64,000 bases of DNA from SHWB01 sp050246875 (GTDB lineage: Bacteria > Pseudomonadota > Alphaproteobacteria > UBA6615), in NCBI GenBank assembly GCA_050246875.1, contig JBFWVF010000005.1, positions 248,001 through 312,000 on the forward strand, written 5' to 3'. Below the pieces are notes generated by a model, which was not told where the DNA came from, searched no databases, and was given only the letters and a program-made list of their open reading frames with translations. The first letter of the stretch is position 1; every line of letters begins with the position of its first letter. Shown here in pieces: positions 25,466-33,993 of this stretch. The position numbers and the translations under genes were made by a program.

Positions 25466-25728
25466 GGGCTTGGCAGCTCGACCCTGAAGGCCCTGAGGCG
25501 TGCCATCAGCGGCCCGTCCCATTCCGGCGGCACCGGCGCGCGGCCGCTGATCCAGTCGTAGAGGTCGGGGTCGCCATTGTCGATCAGCCGCTCCAGCATC
25601 GCCAGTTCCGCCTCCGGCAGGTCGGCCAGATGGGCGCGCGCGAACTGGCCGAGCAGGATGTCGGTCTCCTTCGTGCCGGTGTAAAGGCAGCGGTAGTACA
25701 GGCGGCGGCGGCGCGGATCGGCGAAAAT
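25459..25728 (-). CDS. sdhE: FAD assembly factor SdhE
   Basis: 89-aa protein of the SdhE/YgfY family, which attaches FAD covalently to succinate dehydrogenase. Family features are clear: DPRRRRLYYRCLYTGTKETD, LLGQFARAHL, LERLIDNGDPDLYDWISG and PEWDGPLMARL. The frame is open back to the stop of the dctP-like gene (25803) but contains no ATG, GTG or TTG. The position expected from homologues holds ATT at 25728-25726, preceded by GAGGAGGGCAGGG. The TGA overlaps the mfd GTG region. The start is therefore uncertain, but the gene is not. Confidence 0.85.
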   Translation of the reverse strand: MFADPRRRRLYYRCLYTGTKETDILLGQFARAHLADLPEAELAMLERLIDNGDPDLYDWISGRAPVPPEWDGPLMARLRAFRVELPSPC

Positions 25729-25800
25729 GGCCCTGCCCTCCTCGCGGATGGGGGCGAGGATATAGACCGCCGGCGCCGCCGCTGTCAGCCGCTTCCCGAT

Positions 25801-26868
25801 CTATTCGCGATCCCAGTGTCGGGCAATTGGCTGATTGGCGGCGCGCATCGCGTCCATATAACGGGTCAGTATGGTCTTGGCCGGGATGCCACCCTTCTCC
25901 AAGTCGTCCGCCCATTTCACAGCTTCGTTATCCATCGCCATGGCCCAGGCCCGCTTGCCTTCTTCCGAGATTCGGTGGGGTTTTGCGCTGTGCTCACTGC
26001 TGCACAAATTCAGTGCGGTCTTGGTCTCCCTTGTCAGAAGGGCTGTGTTCGCTTCGCTGTAACCGGGTGCGGCAGCGAGCAAGGCTAGACGGACTTCGTC
26101 AGGCAGATTGAGCCACGCGTCGCGATTGAAAGTGATGGCGTTGCCCTGATCGGGCCCGAAGCCGGTGTCGAGGATGTAGGGCGCAGCTTTGCACAAGTTG
26201 AATGGTCTGATGCTGTTTCCCCAGAACATCACGCCGTCGGCTTTGTCCGCCATCAGCGTCGAATAGATGGTTCTAACGTCTCGCGTCAGTTGCGCTGTTG
26301 CTCCTGACGCATGTATGGCCCCAAGGGTTGGTAGAGTACCAACTATCAGCTTCCCCTTCAGATCGGCCAGCGTATGCAGCGATTGGCGAGACAGTATGAA
26401 ATACTGGCTGGATGATCCGATCACGACGAGATTCGTAAGATTAACCTCCTGCCATAGCTGCTGGAATGCTGGCTCGCTCCTCTCCAGGTCGTTCATCGTG
26501 CGGAGCATGAGGTCCATGTCGTCCGTCACGAAGCGCGCGACAAACGTCAGCTTGTGCAGCGGCAGTTTGTCCGGGTGGAATGCCGTGAAGACGAGCCCAG
26601 CATCGCCGAGGCCGCTTCGGACTCCTTCCAGTTCTGCTCCCGGTTGAACTTCCTTTCCGCCATAGGCTTCGTTCCACGCAATCCTATAGCGTCCTGTTCG
26701 GGCCAATATTTCGTCGACTGTTGGAATGAAAGTCTCGTTGAAGGCTTGTAGCCAACTGGCTCGCAGCGGATAGCCAGATATTACCTTCAGCGAGATCGTG
26801 TCCTGCGCAGTGGCCGGCTGCGCCCAAGCGAGCGCGGCTGCCGCGAGCGCCATCTTCCAACGAATCAT
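25801..26868 (-). CDS. Orphan TRAP-type substrate-binding protein (DctP family)
   Basis: 355-aa periplasmic protein with a signal peptide (MIRWKMALAAAALAWAQPATAQ). Family features: VDEILARTGRYRIAWNEAYGGK, GLGDAGLVFTAFHPDKLPL, and LKGKLIVGTLPTLGAIHASG. DctP proteins capture carboxylates for a DctQ/DctM membrane pair, but neither lies within this window. The gene is visibly AT-richer than its neighbours and sits directly against sdhE, whose normal start region it abuts. It may be a recent insertion. The ligand is unknown. Confidence 0.85.
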   Translation of the reverse strand: MIRWKMALAAAALAWAQPATAQDTISLKVISGYPLRASWLQAFNETFIPTVDEILARTGRYRIAWNEAYGGKEVQPGAELEGVRSGLGDAGLVFTAFHPDKLPLHKLTFVARFVTDDMDLMLRTMNDLERSEPAFQQLWQEVNLTNLVVIGSSSQYFILSRQSLHTLADLKGKLIVGTLPTLGAIHASGATAQLTRDVRTIYSTLMADKADGVMFWGNSIRPFNLCKAAPYILDTGFGPDQGNAITFNRDAWLNLPDEVRLALLAAAPGYSEANTALLTRETKTALNLCSSEHSAKPHRISEEGKRAWAMAMDNEAVKWADDLEKGGIPAKTILTRYMDAMRAANQPIARHWDRE

Positions 26869-26994
26869 GGCCTTCCCCTGCGCGATGTTCCTTTGTGTGC
26901 CTCAATTCTTGCGGGTGGCAGGCTGGCCGTCAAACTTCATTCCCGGCGTCCATCAGGCGTCGGCTTCTGCCAATACAGACTTGTTGCCGCCCTA

Positions 26995-28113
26995 CTAGCC
27001 GCCCGACGCCGGGGAAAAGTCCCTTTCGGGGGCGATGAAGGGGACATAGGTCTCGGCCAGTGCGATCGAGTTGCGGCCCATCGCTTTGGCGCCGTACATG
27101 CGGCCGTCGGCGAGCGCCACCAGTTCCTGCGGCGTCGCCGCCTGGTCGGCGATGCGTTCGGCGATGCCGATGCTGGCCGTCGTCGGCACCCCGTCCGGCC
27201 GGGGCGGCAGGCCGGCATTGGCGATGCGCCGCAGGGCCGGCAGGGTGCCGTCCGCCGGCGTCGACGGCAGCAGGATGAGAAACTCCTCGCCGCCCCAGCG
27301 GATCACGATGTCGCTGCGCCGCTTGTTCTCCAGCAGGGCCTGGGCGACGCCGCGCAACAGGGCGTCGCCGGCCTCGTGGCCATAGCGGTCGTTGACCGGC
27401 TTGAAGCGGTCGATGTCGACGAAGGCGATGGTCAGCGGTTCCTTGCGCCGTTCGGCGGCATGGAACAGGGCCTCGATCAGCTCGCCGCCGACGGCCCGGC
27501 TGTAGGCGCCGGTGAGCGCGTCGAAGGCGCGATGCGACAAGGCGATCTCGACATGCTGGAGCGCGCGTTGCGAGGACGACGCGCACATCAGGCCGAGCAC
27601 GGCGACGCCCCAGAGCAGGCCGTGGAAGGTGAAGCCGAAGATCATGGCGAGTGCGGCGGCGAGGACGGCGATCAGGGCGCAACCCGCCGCCTCCGGCACG
27701 GTCAGCGGCGAGGCCGCCGTGGCGCCCGCCATCAGGAACGGCAGGGCGAGGAAGGAGGCGAAGCCCAGCTCGTCGACCGGCGTGCGCTCGGTGAACACCG
27801 CCATCGTGCACAGGTAGAACGCGAAGGTGATGGCATAGGTCGGGGCGATGGACAGCACGGGCGCAACCGGTCGCGTGCGCCGCGCCATCGCCACGGCGCC
27901 GAGATACAGCAGCGTCGCCACCATCGAGCGCAAGGCGAGCAGCCAGGTGGTTTCGGTGTCGAGCGGCTCCGTCGCGGCTTCCCAGCAGAACCACGCCACC
28001 GAGAGGCCGGCGGCGAGGATCGCCACCTTGCCGGAATCGGCATGGATGCGTGCCGCCCTGGCGCGGCCGAGGACGTAGTCCCAGTCGCGTCCGTCCCCCC
28101 AGTGCTCGGACAT
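26995..28113 (-). CDS. Membrane-bound diguanylate cyclase
   Basis: 372 aa. About six membrane segments fill residues 28-190, then a GGDEF domain at about 200-350: FDALTGAYSRAVGGE, FVDIDRFKPVNDRYGHEAGD and active-site signature RWGGEEF. It should make cyclic di-GMP; the GGEEF signature is intact. There is no EAL domain. An RxxD inhibitory site upstream of the active site is not obvious. The signal sensed by the membrane domain is unknown. Confidence 0.9.
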   Translation of the reverse strand: MSEHWGDGRDWDYVLGRARAARIHADSGKVAILAAGLSVAWFCWEAATEPLDTETTWLLALRSMVATLLYLGAVAMARRTRPVAPVLSIAPTYAITFAFYLCTMAVFTERTPVDELGFASFLALPFLMAGATAASPLTVPEAAGCALIAVLAAALAMIFGFTFHGLLWGVAVLGLMCASSSQRALQHVEIALSHRAFDALTGAYSRAVGGELIEALFHAAERRKEPLTIAFVDIDRFKPVNDRYGHEAGDALLRGVAQALLENKRRSDIVIRWGGEEFLILLPSTPADGTLPALRRIANAGLPPRPDGVPTTASIGIAERIADQAATPQELVALADGRMYGAKAMGRNSIALAETYVPFIAPERDFSPASGG

Positions 28114-28199
28114 CGGCGTGCCCCCGGTCCGTTTCGAGCCGTAACAGCCTTCGACGGATTATCGTCCCTTCACGCACGCGCTCAAAGTCGCGCCTGCCA

Positions 28200-28646
28200 T
28201 CAATCGTTCCGCAGTGCGGATCGAACCGCTTCCTCCAGCGCTGCGAGGAAGCGCGAGCGGTCCCTAGCGGCATAGGGGCGCGGCCCGCCGGTGCGCTCGC
28301 CGGTCTCGCGCAGGTGGCTGGCGAGGTCGCGCATCGCCAGCGCCATGCCGATCGAGGCGGCATCGAACGGCCGGCCGTCATGGCCGACGACGAGAGCCCC
28401 GCGATCGAGGCAGCGGGCGGCGAGCGGAATGTCCGCCGTTACTGCGATATCGCCGGCCGTGATGTCGGCGGCGATGCGGTCGTCGGCCGCGTCGGGTGTC
28501 TCCGGGACGACGATCTGGCGAACCGCGGGATCGAGGCCGCGGCGCCACTGGTTGCCGACGATGGTGACGGCGATTCCGTGGCGCGCGGCGACCCGCAGCA
28601 CCTCGTCGACCACCGGGCAGGCATCGCCATCGACCCATATCCGCAT
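28200..28646 (-). CDS. UPF0178 (YaiI/YqxD) family protein
   Basis: 148 aa. It begins MRIWVDGDACPVVDEVLR and contains VVPETPDAADDRIAADI, then GDIAVTADIPLAARCLDRGA and TGGPRPYAARDRSRFLAALE, the conserved blocks of the UPF0178 family. The arrangement of aspartates resembles a PIN-like nuclease fold, but function is unproven. It lies 23 bases beyond a strong hairpin that ends the short peptide gene upstream. Confidence 0.9.
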   Translation of the reverse strand: MRIWVDGDACPVVDEVLRVAARHGIAVTIVGNQWRRGLDPAVRQIVVPETPDAADDRIAADITAGDIAVTADIPLAARCLDRGALVVGHDGRPFDAASIGMALAMRDLASHLRETGERTGGPRPYAARDRSRFLAALEEAVRSALRND

Positions 28647-28669
28647 CGATTCGCGGGCCTCCGAAAGGC

Positions 28670-28701
28670 GGAAGGGCCGCTTCTCGCGAAGCGGCCCTTC
28701 C
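28670..28701 (-). terminator. Strong 14-bp hairpin after the 25-aa peptide gene
   Basis: GGAAGGGCCGCTTC (28670-28683) and its exact complement (28688-28701) around a TCGC tetraloop, 24 bases after the stop codon of the peptide gene and 23 bases before the UPF0178 start. No long T-run follows on the minus strand. Confidence 0.7.
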
Positions 28702-28725
28702 CATTGTCGGATCGCGGCCGAAGCG

Positions 28726-28803
28726 TCAGCCGACCAGGGACTCCACCGAGGCGAAGGTCCAGGTCACAGCGAGCGACGACAGCGGCTCCAGACGATGAGA
28801 CAC
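28726..28803 (-). CDS. 25-aa peptide with an optimal Shine-Dalgarno sequence
   Basis: Starts GTG at 28803 and ends TGA at 28728-28726. The start is preceded by AAAGGAGGTGATCC, fully complementary to the 3' end of 16S rRNA, with seven bases between AGGAGG and GTG. The peptide begins MSHRLEPLSSLAVTWTFASV (initiator GTG) and ends ESLVG. It has no clear membrane helix or signal peptide. A 14-bp hairpin follows. The best translation signal in the window on such a short frame argues that it is expressed. It might be a leader peptide, a RiPP-like precursor or a small regulator; none can be shown. Confidence 0.6.
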   Translation of the reverse strand: MSHRLEPLSSLAVTWTFASVESLVG

Positions 28804-28932
28804 TGGATCACCTCCTTTCGGCAGTTGGCAGGGACTCAACCGTCGCGCGGAATCCGACTGAGTCACAAGGGGATTTCGCGACCGCGGCACGGGCTGTTGC
28901 GCCGCCTCCCGATTCCGCGCCAACTGGCGGCG

Positions 28933-31035
28933 ATGCGGCCCGCGATCCTCTTTCCCCTGTTCGCGCCGGTGACCAGCCTCGCCGGCATCGGCCCGCGCCT
29001 GGCCCCCGCGCTGGAGCGGCTGGCGGGCCCGGCGGTCGTCGACCTGCTGTGGCACCTGCCCACCGGCCTGATCGACCGCCGCCACCGGCCGACGGTGGCC
29101 GAGGCCGCCATCGGCAAGGTCGCCACCCTTACCCTCGTCGTCGGCCAGCACCGTCCGCCGCCGCGCGGCAATCGCCGCGTACCGTGGCGGGTCGCCTGCT
29201 TCGACGCTACGGCGCCGATCACCCTCGTCTTCTTCCATGCCCGCGGCGACTACCTCGAGAAGACGCTGCCGGTCGGCGCCACGCGCATCGTCAGCGGCAC
29301 GGTTGAGGACTTCAACGGCGAGCGGCAGATCACGCATCCCGACTTCGTCGTCGCGCCGGAGGAACTCGACAGCGTGGCGACGGTGCAGCCGGTCTATCCG
29401 CTGACCGCCGGCGTGACGCCGCGCGTGCTCGGGCGCGCCGTCCGCTCGGCCCTCGACCGTGCGCCGGACCTGCCGGAATGGCTCGACCCGGCCTTCAAGG
29501 CCCGGCAGGGCTGGCCCGGCTGGCAGGAGGCGTTGCGGACGGCCCACGCGCCCGAGGCCGAGGCCGATCTCGAACCGGCGTTGCCGGCCCGCCAGCGGCT
29601 CGCCTACGACGAGCTGCTGGCCATGCAGCTCACCGTCGCGCTGGTGCGCGCCGAGGGCCGCCGACGGCCGGGACGCCCCCTCGCCGGCGACGGCCGCCTG
29701 CGCGATGCCGTGGTCGGTGCCCTGCCCTTCAGCCTCACCGGCAGCCAGCGGCGGGCGACCGAGGAGATCGCCGCCGACATGGCCTCCGCGGGGCGCATGC
29801 TGCGCCTGCTGCAGGGCGATGTCGGCAGCGGCAAGACCGTGGTGGCGCTGCTGGCGATGCTGATCGCCGTCGAGGCCGGCGCCCAGGCGGCACTGATGGC
29901 GCCGACCGAGATTCTCGCCCGTCAGCACCATGCCACCATCGCGCCGCTGGCCGCCGCCGCCGGCATCGAGGTGGCGCTGCTGACCGGGCGCGAGAAGGGC
30001 GCGCCACGCGCGCGCCTGCTCGCGGGCCTCGCCGACGGCTCGATCCCCCTCGTCGTCGGCACGCATGCGCTGATCCAGGACGATGTCGCCTTCGCCGACC
30101 TCGCGCTCGCCGTCATCGACGAGCAGCATCGCTTCGGCGTCCACCAGCGCCTGCTGCTGGCCGACAAGGGCCGCCGGGTCGACGTGCTGGTGACGACGGC
30201 GACGCCGATCCCGCGCACGCTGATGCTGGCGGCCTACGGCGACCTCGACCAGTCGCAGCTCACCGAGAAGCCGGCCGGGCGCAAGCCGATCGACACCCGC
30301 ACCGTGCCGCTGGCGCGTCTCGACGAGGTGGTGGGCGCCGTCGGCCGCGCCATGGACCAGGGCGCCAAGGTCTACTGGGTCTGTCCACTGGTCGAGGAAT
30401 CGGAGGCGGTCGACCTCGCCGCCGCCGAGGACCGCCACAAGGCGCTGGCGGCGCTGTGGGGCGACCGCGTCGGCCTCGTGCATGGCCGTCTCAAGGCGCG
30501 CGACAAGGATGCCGTCATGGCGCGCTTCGCCGGCACGGCGCCGGACCTCGCGCCGGTCGACCTGCTGGTGGCGACGACGGTGATCGAGGTCGGCGTCGAC
30601 GTGCCGGCAGCGAGCGTCATGGTGATCGAGCACGCCGAACGTTTCGGCCTCGCCCAGCTTCACCAGTTGCGCGGCCGCATCGGGCGCGGCGAGGCGGCCT
30701 CGACCTGCCTGCTGCTCTACGCCGAGCCGTTGGGCGAGACGGCGCGGGCGCGTCTCAAGGCGCTGCGCGAGAGCGATGACGGCTTCCGCATCGCCGAGGA
30801 GGACCTGCGGCTGCGCGGCGCCGGCGACGTGCTCGGCACGCGGCAATCGGGCCTGCCCGAGTTCCGTCTCGCCGATCTCGCCGCGCACGCCGAACTGCTG
30901 GCCGTGGCGCGCGACGACGCGGCCCTCGTCGTCGAGCGCGACCCGGCGCTGGCGACGCCGCGCGGGGAGGCATTGCGGACGCTGCTGTACCTGTTCCGCC
31001 GCGACGCCGCGGTGCGGACGGCACGGGCCGGCTGA
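28933..31035 (+). CDS. recG: ATP-dependent DNA helicase RecG
   Basis: 700-aa helicase that reverses stalled replication forks and processes Holliday junctions. An N-terminal wedge/OB domain (about 60-165) contains FFHARGDYLEKTLPVG; the helicase core has Walker A GDVGSGKT at 295-302, DEQH at 396-399, TATPIPRTL, and motif VI HQLRGRIGRGE. The length is normal for RecG. The ATG at 28933 is used because the conserved N-terminus follows directly; the frame upstream continues but is arginine-rich shadow. Confidence 0.96.
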   Translation: MRPAILFPLFAPVTSLAGIGPRLAPALERLAGPAVVDLLWHLPTGLIDRRHRPTVAEAAIGKVATLTLVVGQHRPPPRGNRRVPWRVACFDATAPITLVFFHARGDYLEKTLPVGATRIVSGTVEDFNGERQITHPDFVVAPEELDSVATVQPVYPLTAGVTPRVLGRAVRSALDRAPDLPEWLDPAFKARQGWPGWQEALRTAHAPEAEADLEPALPARQRLAYDELLAMQLTVALVRAEGRRRPGRPLAGDGRLRDAVVGALPFSLTGSQRRATEEIAADMASAGRMLRLLQGDVGSGKTVVALLAMLIAVEAGAQAALMAPTEILARQHHATIAPLAAAAGIEVALLTGREKGAPRARLLAGLADGSIPLVVGTHALIQDDVAFADLALAVIDEQHRFGVHQRLLLADKGRRVDVLVTTATPIPRTLMLAAYGDLDQSQLTEKPAGRKPIDTRTVPLARLDEVVGAVGRAMDQGAKVYWVCPLVEESEAVDLAAAEDRHKALAALWGDRVGLVHGRLKARDKDAVMARFAGTAPDLAPVDLLVATTVIEVGVDVPAASVMVIEHAERFGLAQLHQLRGRIGRGEAASTCLLLYAEPLGETARARLKALRESDDGFRIAEEDLRLRGAGDVLGTRQSGLPEFRLADLAAHAELLAVARDDAALVVERDPALATPRGEALRTLLYLFRRDAAVRTARAG

Positions 31036-31044
31036 CCGCCCGCC

Positions 31045-31797
31045 TCAGTCGTCGGCGGCGTTCGACACCGGCGTCGGACTCGCCGCCGGAATGCGCTTGA
31101 TGTGTCGAAGTGCGAGCGGGCGGCGGTCGGGCGGCGTGACGATGCCGCCGGAGATGATCATCTTGATCCCCTCCTCCACCGACATCGACAGCCGCACGAG
31201 CTGCTTGCGCGGCACGAACAGCAGGTAGCCCGAGGTCGGGTTCGGCGTCGTCGGCAGGAAGACGTTGATGACCTCGTCCTCGGTCAGATCCTGGATCTCG
31301 CCTTCGGTGATGCCGGTGACGAAGCCGAGCGCCCAGGTGCCGGGGCGCGGATACTCGAACATCACAACTTCGCGGAAGGCGTTCGACTTCTGCGCCACGA
31401 TCGTCTCGACGATCTGCTTGGTGGCGCTGTAGATGCTGCGCACCACCGGCATGCGGACGACGATCTGCTCGCTCCAGCCGACCAGCGTGCGGCCGACCAG
31501 CATCGTCGCCACCGCGCCGATCAGCGTCACCACGATCAGCAGGATGATGAGGCCGAGACCGGGAATGCCGATCGGCAGGTAGGTGTTGGGGTTGTAGACG
31601 CCCGGGATGAGCGGCGTGACGCGCGCGTCGACGAAGGCCAGCACCAGCCAGGTCAGGTAGACGGTGATGCCGATCGGCGCGGTGACGAGAATGCCGGCGA
31701 AGAACCAGCGGCGCAGGCGCGCGAACAGGCGCCGCCGCCGCCGCCCCTCGGGGGCAGCCGGCGAGTCGGTCTGCGGTGTCGCGTCGCTATTGCTCAT
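31045..31797 (-). CDS. DUF502 membrane protein
   Basis: 250 aa with a basic N-terminus, two membrane segments (about 30-55 and 75-100), and the conserved DUF502 sequence: APIGITVYLTWLV, VPVVRSIYSATKQIVET-like region, FEYPRPGTWALGFVTG, and VFLPTTPNPTSGYLLFVP. DUF502 proteins are widespread integral membrane proteins without an assigned function. The start has weak spacing evidence only. It converges on recG with a 9-base gap. Confidence 0.9.
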   Translation of the reverse strand: MSNSDATPQTDSPAAPEGRRRRRLFARLRRWFFAGILVTAPIGITVYLTWLVLAFVDARVTPLIPGVYNPNTYLPIGIPGLGLIILLIVVTLIGAVATMLVGRTLVGWSEQIVVRMPVVRSIYSATKQIVETIVAQKSNAFREVVMFEYPRPGTWALGFVTGITEGEIQDLTEDEVINVFLPTTPNPTSGYLLFVPRKQLVRLSMSVEEGIKMIISGGIVTPPDRRPLALRHIKRIPAASPTPVSNAADD

Positions 31798-31883
31798 GGC
31801 GCTCCCGCCTGCGGCTGCTCCGCTTCCCGATATGGGGGGCGGGCGTCACCGGCGCCACCCCCGCGCGGGCTGGCCCGGCGGGG

Positions 31884-31906
31884 GTGCCCGCAGGTCCGGC
31901 GGGCAC
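31884..31906 (-). terminator. Hairpin just downstream of tRNA-Leu(CAG)
   Basis: GTGCCCGC (31884-31891) pairs with GCGGGCAC (31899-31906), 8 bases beyond the CCA end of the tRNA-Leu gene. No T-run follows, so it may be a processing or terminator hairpin. Confidence 0.4.
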
Positions 31907-31914
31907 GGGAGAGA

Positions 31915-32001
31915 TGGTGCGGCTGGAGGGACTTGAACCCCCACGGGCTTTCACCCACTAGTACCTGAAACTAGCGCGTCTACCAATTCCGCCACAGCCG
32001 C
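31915..32001 (-). tRNA. tRNA-Leu, anticodon CAG
   Basis: Acceptor GCGGCTG pairs with CAGCCGC, discriminator A and encoded CCA follow. The anticodon arm is CTAGT-TTCAGGT-ACTAG, giving anticodon CAG. A long variable arm (TGGGTGAAAGCCC region) and TTCAAGT T-loop make it a class II leucine tRNA of 87 bases including CCA. Confidence 0.96.
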
Positions 32002-32049
32002 ATGCCGTGGTCTCGCCGGCGCTCCACGCCGCCCGGCCGGCTGGCCGAA

Positions 32050-32136
32050 TGGTGCGGCAGAGAGGACTTGAACCTCCACGGGGTTTCCCCCACAACGCCC
32101 TCAACGTTGCGCGTCTACCGATTCCGCCACTGCCGC
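32050..32136 (-). tRNA. tRNA-Leu, anticodon GAG
   Basis: Acceptor GCGGCAG pairs with CTGCCGC, with encoded CCA. The anticodon arm is CAACG-TTGAGGG-CGTTG, giving anticodon GAG; it has a long variable arm and TTCAAGT loop. It lies 48 bases upstream of tRNA-Leu(CAG) and the two are probably one transcript. Confidence 0.96.
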
Positions 32137-32299
32137 GGAGCCAGCGAGGCCCGGCGTTTTACCCGAGAGGCCCTGCCCGTGCAACCGGACTGCGGAAGCC
32201 CGTTCCGCCGGGCCGAACGGCCGCCGCCGTCCTGCGGACGCGGCTTGTTCCCTCCCGCGTCAGCGGCCACAATGACCGCGAGGGAGAAAGGCACGAACA

Positions 32300-33166
32300 A
32301 TGACGATGAAATCGATCATGGTGCCGCTGGAAGAGAGCGAAACGCTCGATTCCACGCTTGCCACGGCGCTGCTCGTGGCACGCCGCTTCGGCAGTTACAT
32401 CGAGGGCCTGTGCATCCGGCCGACACTGGCCGGGGCCATCGCCGTCGGCTTCGAGGGCGGCGCCGCGGCGCTGTCGGGCACCGAGGAACAGTTCGAGCAG
32501 GAGCAGCTCGCCCGCGCCCGGCGCCTGCGCGAGCGCTTCGACAGTTTCGCCCAGGCCGCCGGCCTGCCGCGCGAGGGCCGGCCCGGCGAGGGCGGCCCCA
32601 GCGTCGGCTGGGTCGAGGACGAGGCGGCCGGCATCGGCATCTTCGGCCAGCGCGGCCGCATGTTCGACCTCACCGTCGTCGGGCGTCCCGTGCCGGGCGC
32701 GCTGACGCCGGCGATGAACACGCTGGAGACGGTGCTGTTCGAGGCCGGACGGCCGATTCTCATCGCGCCGCCGAAGGCCCCCGCCTCGGTCGGCGACACG
32801 ATCGTCATCTCATGGAACGGCGCTACCGAGACGGCGCTGACGATCAACTGCGCCATGCCGTTCCTCGCCAAGGCGTCGCGGGTGATCGTGCTGTCGGTCG
32901 AGGGCGCCATGGTGCCGGGGCCCAGCGGCGAGGACATCGTCACCCACCTCGCGCGCAACGGCATCCGCGCCGAGGCGCAGGCGGCACCGGGGCGGCGGAC
33001 GCCGGCGGCGGCCGGCAAGGAGATCCTCGAACAGGCCAGCCGGCTGGGCGCCGACCTCGTGGTCAAGGGCGGCTATACCCACAGCCGGCTGCGCCAGATG
33101 ATCTTCGGCGGCGCCACCAACCACATCCTCAACAACGCCGAGGTGGCGGTGCTGATGGCGCACTGA
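32300..33166 (+). CDS. Universal stress protein (UspA family, tandem domain)
   Basis: 288 aa. N-terminal Usp strand MKSIMVPLEES and a second half with TIVISWNGATETALTINCAMPFL and, near the C-terminus, GADLVVKGGYTHSRLRQMIFGGATNHIL, the nucleotide-binding Gx2Gx9G(S/T)-type loop in a G-rich variant. Such two-domain proteins are cytoplasmic stress proteins, usually ATP-binding. The ATG at 32300 follows GAGAAAGG. Transcribed away from the tRNA genes. Confidence 0.9.
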   Translation: MTMKSIMVPLEESETLDSTLATALLVARRFGSYIEGLCIRPTLAGAIAVGFEGGAAALSGTEEQFEQEQLARARRLRERFDSFAQAAGLPREGRPGEGGPSVGWVEDEAAGIGIFGQRGRMFDLTVVGRPVPGALTPAMNTLETVLFEAGRPILIAPPKAPASVGDTIVISWNGATETALTINCAMPFLAKASRVIVLSVEGAMVPGPSGEDIVTHLARNGIRAEAQAAPGRRTPAAAGKEILEQASRLGADLVVKGGYTHSRLRQMIFGGATNHILNNAEVAVLMAH

Positions 33167-33177
33167 GCCGCGCGGGT

Positions 33178-33360
33178 TCAGCCGCCGCGGCGCAGGAAGG
33201 CGCCGGCGATGAGCGACTTCATCTCGCCGCCGAGAATGTCGGTCGAGGCGTCCTGCGTCGGGCGTGTCGCGCGGGCTCGCGCGGGCGCCTTCTTCGCGGC
33301 CTTGGACTTCTGGCCGGCCTTCGCGCCGGCTGCCTTCTTGCCGGATGGCTTCTTCGCCAT
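33178..33360 (-). CDS. Small lysine/alanine-rich basic protein
   Basis: 60 aa beginning MAKKPSGKKAAGAKAGQKSK and ending LGGEMKSLIAGAFLRRGG. The first half is a Lys/Ala/Arg-rich tail like those of histone H1-like or other DNA-binding bacterial proteins; the second half may form one short helix. AGGGAAC lies before the ATG. Not assigned to a named family. It converges with the universal stress gene (11-base gap) and is divergent from cinA. Confidence 0.65.
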   Translation of the reverse strand: MAKKPSGKKAAGAKAGQKSKAAKKAPARARATRPTQDASTDILGGEMKSLIAGAFLRRGG

Positions 33361-33465
33361 GGTGAGTGTTCCCTGCGATGATCGGTCGATGACGACCTTG
33401 GTTTGCGAACGACGCCTGAATGGCATGGCGCATCGACTTTCTTCAAGCGTGCGGAGTGGAGCGAC

Positions 33466-33993
33466 ATGACGGATCGCGACATCGCAACCCTCGGCGCGGC
33501 GGCGACCGCGCGTCTGGCGGCAAGCGGCGAGTCCGTCGGCGTCGTCGAGACCTCGGCCGGCGGTCTCGTCGCCGCCGCGCTGCTCGCCGCGCCGGGCGCC
33601 TCGAAGTGGTTCCGCGGCGGCCTCGTGCTCTACACCTACGAGGCGCGCGAGGAGTTCCTCGGCCTGTCGAACGCAAAGATGGGCATGGGCCTCGTGCGCT
33701 CGGCCTCGGTGGCGGCGGCGATCCTCTACGCGCGCCAGATGCGCGTGCGCCTCAACACCACCTGGGCGGTGGCCGAGACCGGCGCCGCCGGCCCCACCGG
33801 CAACCGCTACGGCGATCCCGCCGGCCATACCTGCCTCGCGGTCTCCGGCCCGGTCGAGCGCGGCTTTACTCTCCGCACCGGCAATGCCGACCGCGTCGAC
33901 AACATGTGGGCCTTCGCCGCGGCGGCGCTCAACCTGCTCGCCGAGGCAATGGACCGGACCGAGGGGCCGCGCCACCCGATGTCGTCCGGCTGA
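33466..33993 (+). CDS. CinA C-terminal domain protein (nicotinamide-nucleotide amidohydrolase-like)
   Basis: 175 aa with the PncC/CinA domain: SVGVVETSAGGLVAAALLAAPGAS and TTWAVAETGAAGPTGNRYG. The enzyme family deamidates nicotinamide mononucleotide for NAD recycling. There is no N-terminal MoCF domain. GGAGTGGAG precedes ATG 33466. Its last 65 bases overlap the 3' end of the convergent TPR gene. Confidence 0.87.
   Translation: MTDRDIATLGAAATARLAASGESVGVVETSAGGLVAAALLAAPGASKWFRGGLVLYTYEAREEFLGLSNAKMGMGLVRSASVAAAILYARQMRVRLNTTWAVAETGAAGPTGNRYGDPAGHTCLAVSGPVERGFTLRTGNADRVDNMWAFAAAALNLLAEAMDRTEGPRHPMSSG

Noticed and set aside
28810..28820. Plus strand looks like the 3' end of a 16S rRNA gene (GGATCACCTCC)
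   Set aside because: It is the exact complement of the Shine-Dalgarno sequence of the minus-strand peptide gene; no other 16S sequence lies around it.
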